Shown here piece after piece: positions 25,614 to 33,407 of a stretch of DNA of 64,000 nt. The notes below the pieces were generated by a model. It saw nothing but the letters and a program-made list of their open reading frames with translations, did not search any database and had not been told where the DNA came from. Each line of letters begins with the position of its first letter. Positions within the stretch are counted from its first letter, which is position 1. Origin of the DNA: Agrobacterium vitis (GTDB lineage Bacteria > Pseudomonadota > Alphaproteobacteria > Rhizobiales > Rhizobiaceae); assembly GCF_037039395.1 (NCBI RefSeq), contig NZ_CP146245.1:116254-180253 (forward strand), in the 5' to 3' direction. The position numbers and the translations under genes were made by a program.

Positions 25614-26497
25614 ATCAGCTGCTTTCGCAACGTCGCGTTACGTCGATGCGAAATGGGGATGTAGCCAAGCTCATCGATACCGGCTTTGGTGATGCGTTCT
25701 GCCCCCGAGCGGAGCGCCGCTACGGCAGCTTTGGTCACAACGGAGACAACCTCGCCTATCAAACCTTCCGATAGGTTGAAAATTCGTCGAGCCAATGTTT
25801 CATCTGACAGATCGGAGGCTTTCGCCAGAGGCAGTGCCGCTTCGAGGCTGTCCAGAAGCATCAGATAGCTTTCGTCATATTGCCATCTCGGGATGGGGAC
25901 CAGCTCGAAGCGAGTTGCCATCTCGCTTGTGGCGTTGACGAAATCGTAGATGGCGACCTCGCCGACGAGAACGGGAGAGATATCGTATTGCCGGCCAATC
26001 CGGCGGAGAAAGGCGAACACCCCTTCAACGTCGCGGGATCGTCCCCGCAGAGCATTGTGGAACTCGTCAAATATCAACACCCTGGGTTTGATGCTCGCCA
26101 GCAAGTGGTCCAACTGCTCCGCCTTCCGGCTAACACTCCAGATGTCGCCACCGGGCGCTTGAAAGGCCTGAAGGATACTGGCGTAGAGATGGCCGAGCCC
26201 TGCTCCCTCGCGCGTTTGAACGATCCACACCCTTTGGTTCGAGGAGGCGCGCAAGTGTTCGACCGCGAACCGCTCTGCGATCATGGTCTTCCCATTCGCA
26301 TACGGGCCTATGAGCATTAAACCCTGGGTTCGCAGTGAAACGGGTCGGGCTACCAAGTCGGCCAGCCGTTGATGGCTGTCTCTCGCGATGTCATGGCCTA
26401 TCCACCTCGGAGCCCGCATATAGGCGACACGCTCATCATCTCTCAGATCAAGGATGGGACGTACATGGTCAAATAAATGATCAGACATGGCGCTCAC
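25610..26497 (-). CDS. tniB: TniB-like transposition ATPase
   Basis: The protein has 295 residues. Walker A GPYANGKT lies at about residues 64-71 and Walker B in RVLIFDEFHN near 138-147, with the AAA+ arrangement of TniB/TnsC. It overlaps tniA upstream and tniQ downstream by four bases each, giving a tight three-gene operon. It is only distantly similar to the tniB at 8820-9698. Confidence 0.92.
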   Translation of the reverse strand: MSAMSDHLFDHVRPILDLRDDERVAYMRAPRWIGHDIARDSHQRLADLVARPVSLRTQGLMLIGPYANGKTMIAERFAVEHLRASSNQRVWIVQTREGAGLGHLYASILQAFQAPGGDIWSVSRKAEQLDHLLASIKPRVLIFDEFHNALRGRSRDVEGVFAFLRRIGRQYDISPVLVGEVAIYDFVNATSEMATRFELVPIPRWQYDESYLMLLDSLEAALPLAKASDLSDETLARRIFNLSEGLIGEVVSVVTKAAVAALRSGAERITKAGIDELGYIPISHRRNATLRKQLI

Positions 26498-28143
26498 CAG
26501 TCTTCCACCGGCAGCCGTTTCTTTTGCCGTACTGGGTGATTTCCGTCGGCCGAAGTCTCTTCGGAGCCGTTTGTCGAATATGGCTTTTCGGCTGAAGCCG
26601 CATGCGCCCTGCGAACGGCGTCGCGCTTCTCCTTTTTGGACAGCTTGGCAGCATCGGCTATGGCAGAAATTTCACGGCGCAGAACCACCTTCGCTATGCT
26701 CGAGCGGTGATTGGCAGCTCGCAACTGCGCGCGATCAGCATCATGTTCCCAGAGCGTCATCGGCTCGAGCCGGCCATCACGTCGTTCGACTGATCGAAAC
26801 GATCGGGTTTCCGGATCACGAATATAGATATGGGTGATATCACGGGGATCGTATCGAACCTCAAGCTTCCCCAGCCGGTCGCGCTCTGGGACGAGGGAGC
26901 CGAGCCAAGGCGAATAGTAATGCAGTGCAAACATGCTGATGCCCTGCGGAGACAATTGCCGCTCCGCATTGGGTAGAAACGACAAAAGTACTTGTTCCGG
27001 CGCGTCCATCCGCTCTGGCAAACCCGCGCTACGGTAAAGCCATTCCGTGATGGGTACTCTAAGCGTCTTGGAGTTTTCTTGTCGGTTATGATCGAGGATC
27101 GCCAGTGCTATACAGCGTTCCAGTTCGGGAAAGCTCAGGCATGCACGCCGCTCCGACGGATATCCGTCGCGGTCGGCCACAGAACGCCCTGAAGAACCGG
27201 GATAGGTGGACAGCACCCCATTGAGCTTGCCCAAAAGCCGCTCGACGACACCGCCTTGATGGACTCTGCCGCGGTCCCTATGGCGAATGCGAATGCCGTA
27301 ATCGTCGCAGCCCAGCTGAAATGCATTGCCCTTGAACTCCATCGCGGAGTCTGTGAGCAGAAGTTTCGGACGGCCGAACATCGGCCAAGCATGTTCAATG
27401 GAACGCGATGTAAGCCATGCGTCTTTTCGGCAGATCGCCTGCGCCAGACAGAGCGCAACAGACAACACCGATGGCTTTTCCAGGGTAAGGCAGAAGCCGA
27501 AAATGGCACGCGTCGCGACATCGGTTATAATCGTCAGATACGGGCGGCCGACAAATACGCCGCCGTTGTCGACCACCTCCACGAAATTGATGTCGGTTGG
27601 GGTATGGTCGATCTGGCAGACATCGAGCGGGTTCGGCGCGTGAATATAACCTGGCCGTGGCTTCAGCCGCATCAGATGCTTTGGATTGGCCGATCGCTTT
27701 TTGGCGATCTCTTCGGCCGAGAACAACGACGGGATGCGCCGGGAAATCGTCACATAGGAGGGAGCTGCGAGCCCCGCCTCCTCACATCGGGCGCGGATCT
27801 CGGCAACGACCGGCGCAAGAGGTGGTGCTTCAAGTACCATCCACTGGTCGCGCAACGTCGTGCGGATGATGTCTTCCGCCGTTTCCGATAGCCGCTTGCG
27901 TCGCTCGGAAGGCAGCCGAGGCAATAATGCTGTTATTCTTCGCTCAGCCTGATATCGGGCCAAGAGATTATAGATTTGTCGGGTCGTCAGGTGAAGTTCA
28001 GCCGCCGCCCTGACAATCGCGTCTTTCTTAGCTCGTCCCGCATCCAAGACCCGGTCAAGCTCTCGGGCTGTCCGGCGTGCCTTCAACCAGTCTGCCTGGG
28101 ATGGGCCACAGCTGCTTCCACAATTTTGAAATGGCTTTGGCAT
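26494..28143 (-). CDS. tniA: TniA-like DDE transposase
   Basis: The protein has 549 residues. An N-terminal helix-turn-helix (LTTRQIYNLLARYQAERRI) leads into the catalytic core, with D179 (CQIDHTPTD), D265 (LLTDSAMEF) and E301 (QGGVVERLLG), again a D-x35-E spacing. The C-terminal tail is basic (KKEKRDAVRRAHAASAEKP...), as expected for contact with TniB. The catalytic residues are intact. The gene begins about 100 bases inside the presumed right tip, a region that carries TGTCGCT, TTAGCG and CGATTTC repeats which may be transposase-binding sites. Confidence 0.92.
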   Translation of the reverse strand: MPKPFQNCGSSCGPSQADWLKARRTARELDRVLDAGRAKKDAIVRAAAELHLTTRQIYNLLARYQAERRITALLPRLPSERRKRLSETAEDIIRTTLRDQWMVLEAPPLAPVVAEIRARCEEAGLAAPSYVTISRRIPSLFSAEEIAKKRSANPKHLMRLKPRPGYIHAPNPLDVCQIDHTPTDINFVEVVDNGGVFVGRPYLTIITDVATRAIFGFCLTLEKPSVLSVALCLAQAICRKDAWLTSRSIEHAWPMFGRPKLLLTDSAMEFKGNAFQLGCDDYGIRIRHRDRGRVHQGGVVERLLGKLNGVLSTYPGSSGRSVADRDGYPSERRACLSFPELERCIALAILDHNRQENSKTLRVPITEWLYRSAGLPERMDAPEQVLLSFLPNAERQLSPQGISMFALHYYSPWLGSLVPERDRLGKLEVRYDPRDITHIYIRDPETRSFRSVERRDGRLEPMTLWEHDADRAQLRAANHRSSIAKVVLRREISAIADAAKLSKKEKRDAVRRAHAASAEKPYSTNGSEETSADGNHPVRQKKRLPVEDW

Positions 28144-28242
28144 GCACAGCCCATCGAAATCGTTAGCGACAATCGGGGCTATTTTTGCGCGCTAACTCTA
28201 ACAGACGTATGACGTTCTGCCGTTTGAAATCGCAAAGTAAAA

Positions 28243-29321
28243 GCGACACTGGTATCGCCCTCGCGCGTCTGGATGAGCGCATCGCCCGTTCACCTGTCGG
28301 CCAAGGATGGATTGAGCGCAGCCAATTCACCGATGCCTGCGCCTCGCTGTGGATCGACGGCGAACTCGTCCATCTCGAAGATCTCGTCCTCCATGACGCC
28401 ACCCGCGATATTCGCACACCCTCCCATGAACTCACCATCGCCCGCGATGTCCTGCGCACCCGCCGGCGCATTGCCTCACAGCTACCAAGTTGGGCGCTGT
28501 CCCCCGATGGCATCCGGACGCTGCGGAAAACCTCGGATATCGGGTCGGGCGGCGGGGACGAGACAACAACGGCCGGCGTCATTCGGCCCGCGGCCGCGAT
28601 TAATCCGGAAGGGGAGGGGGAAGATATCGACGACATCGAGAATCTTCCCGGCATCGACTATGCCGCCATCGATGCAGTTTTGGCCCGATCGGAGGCGGCG
28701 ATCGAGAACGCAACGCGGCCTGGCCGTGGCGGCGGCCAAGAGAAAGATCCGATGATCTATGATCTCGATTGGGACGAGGACGCGCGGATCGAGGAATGGC
28801 GCGCTGTGTTGCGGCAGGCCGAAAACTTGCCGGCGGCGCTGCAGGCGATCGTCGCCCTCGATGCCTGGAACGAGCTGGCCGTGCTGCAGCATGCGCCCTG
28901 GCTCGGCCGGCTATTTGCCGCCTCCATCCTGCGCCAGGCCGGCATCACGTCGGGCTCCCATCTCGCCGCCATTAATCTCGGCCTCAAAACCATTCCCGTC
29001 GATCGGCGCAGGCACCGTGATCGGGAGACCCGGTGGCTCGCCATTGCTCACGGCCTGATCGCGGCCGCCGAGCTCGGTCTGAAAGAGCATGACCGGCTGG
29101 CGTTGGCGCGCACGATGTTGGAGCGGAAGCTGGACGGACGCCGGACGTCTTCAAAGCTGCCGGAGCTGGTCGAGCTCGTGATGGCGAAACCGCTCGTGTC
29201 GGCCGGGATGGTGGCGAAGACGCTTGAGGTGACTCCGCAGGCGGCGCGGCGGATTGTTTTGGAGCTGGGTCTGCGGGAGATGACGGGGAGGGGGAGGTTT
29301 CGGGCATGGGGAGTGATTTGA
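28243..29321 (+). pseudogene. DUF1612/HTH (RHE_PE00001-like) protein, 5' end lost
   Basis: From 28250 on, the frame gives [47 protein letters not shown], the characteristic start region of this rhizobial plasmid family. It continues through the DUF1612 part and a C-terminal helix-turn-helix ([40 protein letters not shown]). The usual 20-30 residues before ALARLDER are replaced by sequence of the transposon side. A frame remains open back to 28185, so a chimeric protein of 378 residues could be made. A 5' fragment that may belong to it lies after scpB at 19378. Confidence 0.6.
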
Positions 29322-29430
29322 TGGCCCTATCGAGGCGCCAATATGGAAGTGGCTTCGTGACCTAAAGCGGCAATGGTTCAGCAATAAAGAAATCTTTATT
29401 TCATGCTTTCCATAATTCAATAAATCCCGC

Positions 29431-29458
29431 TTGTCGGAAAGCTGGAAATCATTATACT
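29431..29458 (+). promoter_or_regulatory. Promoter upstream of the small RHH-like gene
   Basis: TTGTCG (29431-29436) and TATACT (29453-29458) are spaced 16 bases, in an A/T-rich stretch. The 165 bases between 29322 and 29486 hold nothing else recognisable. Confidence 0.4.
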
Positions 29459-29495
29459 GGTCAAATCCGATGGCTGCGCGAACTATTTGCATGAG

Positions 29496-29690
29496 GTGTC
29501 AAGATTGGCTCAGGCAGACAAAGATAAAGTTCGCGACGTGACTGACGCGGATAGCAAGTCTCTCAATTTCAAAGTAAGCGATGATTTCAAGCGGGAGTTC
29601 AAGGGCTTCGCCGTTGCTCATGGAATCACGATGACGGACCTCCTGAAAGAAGGGTTCGAGCTGGTTAAGATGAGGCGTAAAGGTGCTTGA
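29496..29690 (+). CDS. Small ribbon-helix-helix-like protein
   Basis: There are about 64 residues from the GTG at 29496 (TTGs at 29487 and 29505 are alternatives). The core SLNFKVSDDFKREFKGFAVAHGITMTDLLKEGFEL has the beta-strand/helix/helix pattern of RHH DNA-binding proteins. It resembles the small partners found beside ParA-like genes on rhizobial plasmids. There is no parA beside it here. It stands just upstream of the methyltransferase, in the same direction, and could regulate it or be a partition remnant. Confidence 0.65.
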   Translation: MSRLAQADKDKVRDVTDADSKSLNFKVSDDFKREFKGFAVAHGITMTDLLKEGFELVKMRRKGA

Positions 29691-29793
29691 TCGTCTCCGC
29701 CAAACACCGCGCAGCGACGTACTTACGGTGCGGTCATGACGCCGGTCGCTGACACAGCCGCTGCAAAGTCGGCTGAGTGGCTTTTTGCCATCG

Positions 29794-32607
29794 GTGAAAA
29801 CGACACTCTCCCCCGTTGAGGGGTTGGTCGCTGTTAGAGATTTTGATGCGACGAGCCACCTGCCAGAGGTCGTCGCAGTAATCGAGCGTGCTCTCAGCTA
29901 CGGTGCTCGGGCCGTGTTTTTCGAAGCCCAGCGAAACGGCCGTCCTCCTATCGCTCAAGCATTAATATTCGACGCAAAAGATCATCCTGACGAAAAGCAA
30001 TTCGCCGAGCTCCATAAACGTCTTTGGAGCTGGGGGGGCGTTCCGCTGCTGTATCGGGTTGGACCTGGACTGATCCAGCTGTTCAGGTGCGCGCATGCGC
30101 CGGACTTCTTAGGGCCTGACGATGTCCCCGTTTGCAATCCTATCCGAACGCTCCAGTTGGGTGCCGAAATCACCGCGGCGGATATCTGGTGGGATGCGAA
30201 ACAGATTCGCAACGGCGCCATCTGGGACGATCCTGAAGCTTGCGAGTTAATGCTCTCGGCGACAAAGTCAGCACATCGCAAGCTGGTCGCTGGGGTGCGT
30301 GTGCTGGCTGGTCAGCTTACAGATAGCCATCTCCTCGATGCACAACTGCGCCGCCGGCTGCTTATCCTTACCTTGTTGATCGCATATTTGGAGGAACGGT
30401 CGGTCTTGCTTCCCGATGATTTCGGGAAAGTGCTTCCTGGCGCGGAGCATTTCTTTCAGGTGCTAGCTAGCGCTCCGGCATTGATAAGGCTCTTGGAGAT
30501 GCTGGAGGCGCGGTTTAACGGACATGTCTTCCGATTGCAGGACGACGAACGCGTTGCGCTGCAGAGCAGCGTGGACTTATCTCGTTATGCGAAGCTTGTG
30601 CAAGGATACGAGGATGAGAACGGGCAAGGCAATTTTTGGCGGCTCTATTCGTTTCGGGACCTGCCCGTAGAGCTCATAAGCAATATCTATCAGCTCTTCG
30701 TCAAAGACGCCGCGAGTTCTATATACACTCCGCCTGCACTCGTTCGGCTTATGCTCGAAGAGGCGCTCAGCTGGGATAGGTTGGATGAGCTTATGGCGAG
30801 CGACGGCGTGTTGCTCGATCCGGCATGTGGCTCGGGTGTTTTTCTTGTCGAAGCATATAAGAGGCTTGTCCTTCATTGGCGATCGCGCCACGGCTGGAAA
30901 AAGCCAGACGTCGGTACGCTCCGACAATTGTTGCTTCGTATACACGGTATCGATTTAGAGGATGGCGCGGTCGAGCTCGCTGCGTTCAGCCTATGCCTGA
31001 GCTTATGCGACGCGCTTGACCCCGAGGAGATCCGAGCAAGCATCAAGCTGTTTCCGCAATTGAACGGTGTGTCATTGCATGGAAGCTGTTTCTTCGAGGC
31101 CCAAGAGAAAGGTCTCTTCAAAGACAACGTCGCGGTGATTGTTGGCAACCCTCCGTTCGAGTCTTCTCTAACCACTGAGGGTGCGAAGCGCGCGTACAAG
31201 CGTTACAGTGAACGCTACGGCGCTCTAGCTGACAACCAACTTGCCTACCTTTTCCTGCATGAGGCGATGGTTTCTTTGCGGCCCGGCGGCATATTGGCGA
31301 TGATTGAGCCAGCGGGATTTCTTTACAATCAAAACGTTTCTCCATTCCGAGAACGCTTTTTCGCGAATTGGCGTGTACGAGAAATTCTGGATTTCGTTTC
31401 GGTTCGAGGACTGTTCAAAAAAGGCGAGGCGGATCCGAAAATCGTTGTGGTTTTAGCTGAAGCGCAAGAGGCGACCCCCGACGGCAAGCTGCTACATGCT
31501 GTGTTTCGCCGTAACGGCAGAGCGACCGCTGAACAGGGCTTCGATATTGATTACTATGATCTTCATTGGCTTAGGAGTGCGGACATTGGTGCATCTGGCG
31601 ACGTCTGGCGCGCAAACCTGCTAGGCGGAAGTCGCGTAAGAGTCTTGATTGAACGGTTGCGGACGTTCCCTACGCTGCGCGACTACGCAGTTGAACGTGG
31701 ATGGGATTTCGGTGAAGGTTATATCGCTGGTCTGAAAGGGATCTCAAGGCCGGCCGATCACTTGGTGGGCAAACCCCTCCTGCCGACGGAGGCCCTCTCG
31801 GAGAACGGTATTGACACCGAGGCAATCGCTACTGTTCCCGATCGGCCAATCAAGGATACCAAAACCGCGCGAAGATTTACGCCGCCTTATCTCTTGATCA
31901 AAGAAAACGAAGACCTTCATCACGGGCTTTGGGAAGGTCATTACCTCGCCTATAAGCATCGTATCGTCGGCATAGCTTCTGGCCGAAACGACTTGTCCCA
32001 GCTGAGGGCGGTCGAGTCGTGGCTGCAGAAAGAGCGTGTCGTGTTAAAAGCTTACGTTGCAGGCGTGAGTGCAAGCTTGTTCGTCCAGCGAGCCACGGCG
32101 ATTTTGAGCGCGGATATTTTGTCCCTCCCCTATCCCGCAGATCACGACCTGGATCTAAGCGAAAATGAGCGGATCATTGCCGAGGATATCGTTGAGTTTC
32201 AGCGCGATTTCATTCGTCGCGGGACAGACGCAGCCTTGATGCGCAGGGCTCCGGAGCAGGCCCTTGTTTCGTTCGATAAGATTTTGGCAGGGCAAGTAAA
32301 TACCGTCTATCGGCGCAATCCGCTGCGGTCGTTGCATAGCTATCACTGGGCTGGAGCTATCTGCAAAGCCTATGCTTTCGGCGATGGTGCCGTCGATTGG
32401 TCGGGCGCGGAAGAGCTTCATCTGAAGCTGGATGAGTTATTGCATGAGCGCCGGCAGTCCGGGCTTACGATTGCAAGGGTGATGAGGCTCTATGATCGCA
32501 ACTTCGTCTTCCTGTTGAAGCCGGACCGTCACCGGTTTTGGACACGTTCTGTAGCGTTGCGCGACGCTGACGATATGCTCGCCGATCTAAGGGCTCAAGG
32601 TTTCTGA
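29794..32607 (+). CDS. N6-adenine DNA methyltransferase (Eco57I/PglX-like class)
   Basis: The protein has 937 residues from the GTG at 29794; a TTG at 29785 is the other option. SAM motif I DPACGSGVF lies at about residues 342-350 and the catalytic motif IV NPPF at about 452-455, so it is a gamma-class adenine methylase. The first 300 residues are a separate, partly helical domain, and the last 400 probably recognise DNA. No nuclease motif is evident in the N terminus, unlike true type IIG fusions. It is followed after one base by a gene with a PD-(D/E)xK-like pattern, so restriction may sit in the second protein. Base composition is lower in G+C than in the flanking metabolic genes, which suggests transfer. 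Confidence 0.85.
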   Translation: MKTTLSPVEGLVAVRDFDATSHLPEVVAVIERALSYGARAVFFEAQRNGRPPIAQALIFDAKDHPDEKQFAELHKRLWSWGGVPLLYRVGPGLIQLFRCAHAPDFLGPDDVPVCNPIRTLQLGAEITAADIWWDAKQIRNGAIWDDPEACELMLSATKSAHRKLVAGVRVLAGQLTDSHLLDAQLRRRLLILTLLIAYLEERSVLLPDDFGKVLPGAEHFFQVLASAPALIRLLEMLEARFNGHVFRLQDDERVALQSSVDLSRYAKLVQGYEDENGQGNFWRLYSFRDLPVELISNIYQLFVKDAASSIYTPPALVRLMLEEALSWDRLDELMASDGVLLDPACGSGVFLVEAYKRLVLHWRSRHGWKKPDVGTLRQLLLRIHGIDLEDGAVELAAFSLCLSLCDALDPEEIRASIKLFPQLNGVSLHGSCFFEAQEKGLFKDNVAVIVGNPPFESSLTTEGAKRAYKRYSERYGALADNQLAYLFLHEAMVSLRPGGILAMIEPAGFLYNQNVSPFRERFFANWRVREILDFVSVRGLFKKGEADPKIVVVLAEAQEATPDGKLLHAVFRRNGRATAEQGFDIDYYDLHWLRSADIGASGDVWRANLLGGSRVRVLIERLRTFPTLRDYAVERGWDFGEGYIAGLKGISRPADHLVGKPLLPTEALSENGIDTEAIATVPDRPIKDTKTARRFTPPYLLIKENEDLHHGLWEGHYLAYKHRIVGIASGRNDLSQLRAVESWLQKERVVLKAYVAGVSASLFVQRATAILSADILSLPYPADHDLDLSENERIIAEDIVEFQRDFIRRGTDAALMRRAPEQALVSFDKILAGQVNTVYRRNPLRSLHSYHWAGAICKAYAFGDGAVDWSGAEELHLKLDELLHERRQSGLTIARVMRLYDRNFVFLLKPDRHRFWTRSVALRDADDMLADLRAQGF

Positions 32608-32608
32608 T

Positions 32609-33325
32609 ATGCTGGCTGAAAACGGGGAGTATTCAAGTCAAGCCGGCGCTCTTAATGCCGATGTTCAGGTTACCGGCGAGTGGCTTTCGTCCCTTCTTGA
32701 GTTCATTGCTGCCGCATTACCCGCCTGGCGAGATGATCCTGCGAGGGAATCCGTTCATGGTGAAACTCGATTGACGGCACAGCTGTGCGCAAGGCTGAAC
32801 AGCCTGACCCGTCACTCTCCGGGCTGGGATATTCTCCAGTTCCGCCGTGAAGAGCCAGACGACACTGATGCGAGACGCGCGGTTGATCTGGTCGCCGCGC
32901 CGCGAGGCCAGATCATCTGGTTAGCGGGGCGTGAGTACAACGAATACCAGACTCTGCTTCCAATTGAGTGCAAGCGGCTGCCAACTCCACCAGGCATCGA
33001 TCGTGATGAGCGCGAGTACCTGATCAGCCAGTACACTTCCACTGGCGGAGTTCAACGCTTCAAGGCGGGTCACCACGGTGCGGCTCACTCACGGGCGGCA
33101 ATGATCGGCTATATTCAAGATGGCGATGTCCATCACTGGGTTCGGCAGATAGATGCTTGGATTGATGCAATGGTCGCTGAGCCAACGCTCGGATGGTCCG
33201 CAGAAGATAAACTCGCGTTGATCCAGAGTTACGACCCCGAACGTGTGGCTGCATTGCAGTCGAACCACGTTCGTCGATCAGGCCTTCAACCGATTAGGAT
33301 TGACCACCTCTGGATTGAAATGTGA
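32609..33325 (+). CDS. Putative restriction nuclease, PD-(D/E)xK-like
   Basis: The protein has 238 residues and starts one base after the methyltransferase stop. Acidic and lysine residues fall in the order E52 (HGETR), D93 (RAVDLVAA) and E120-x-K122 (LPIECKRL), the spacing of a PD-(D/E)xK nuclease core. No other family is recognised. Together with the gene upstream it would make a two-protein restriction-modification unit. The nuclease call rests on this motif alone and should be taken as a hypothesis. Confidence 0.6.
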   Translation: MLAENGEYSSQAGALNADVQVTGEWLSSLLEFIAAALPAWRDDPARESVHGETRLTAQLCARLNSLTRHSPGWDILQFRREEPDDTDARRAVDLVAAPRGQIIWLAGREYNEYQTLLPIECKRLPTPPGIDRDEREYLISQYTSTGGVQRFKAGHHGAAHSRAAMIGYIQDGDVHHWVRQIDAWIDAMVAEPTLGWSAEDKLALIQSYDPERVAALQSNHVRRSGLQPIRIDHLWIEM

Positions 33326-33407
33326 TCCGACATTTCGCGCCGCGTTGCAGTCGTTTGCATCCCATCGCCACCAGATCTCTTGTGCGAACGCCGAACTTTT
33401 CCAAGAT

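Larger units (their letters stand above)
24558..28242 (-). mobile_element. Second Tn402/Tn7-like module, complete tniABQ
   Basis: tniA, tniB and tniQ form one coupled operon. The likely right tip is the TGTCGC at 28242 (read on the minus strand), directly beside the broken DUF1612 gene. A clear left tip was not found. The genes 19405-24417 may be its cargo, or may be a separate insertion. Confidence 0.55.

Noticed and set aside
24558..28242. CRISPR-associated transposon (tniQ with tniA/tniB)
   Set aside because: TniA, TniB and TniQ alone are the normal Tn402/Tn5053 set. There are no cas genes and no repeat-spacer array anywhere in the window.
24517..28255. ATACCAG/CTGGTAT as the inverted tips of the second tni element
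   Set aside because: A seven-base match in two searched intervals of about 100 bases is expected by chance; neither has the TGT tip with repeats.
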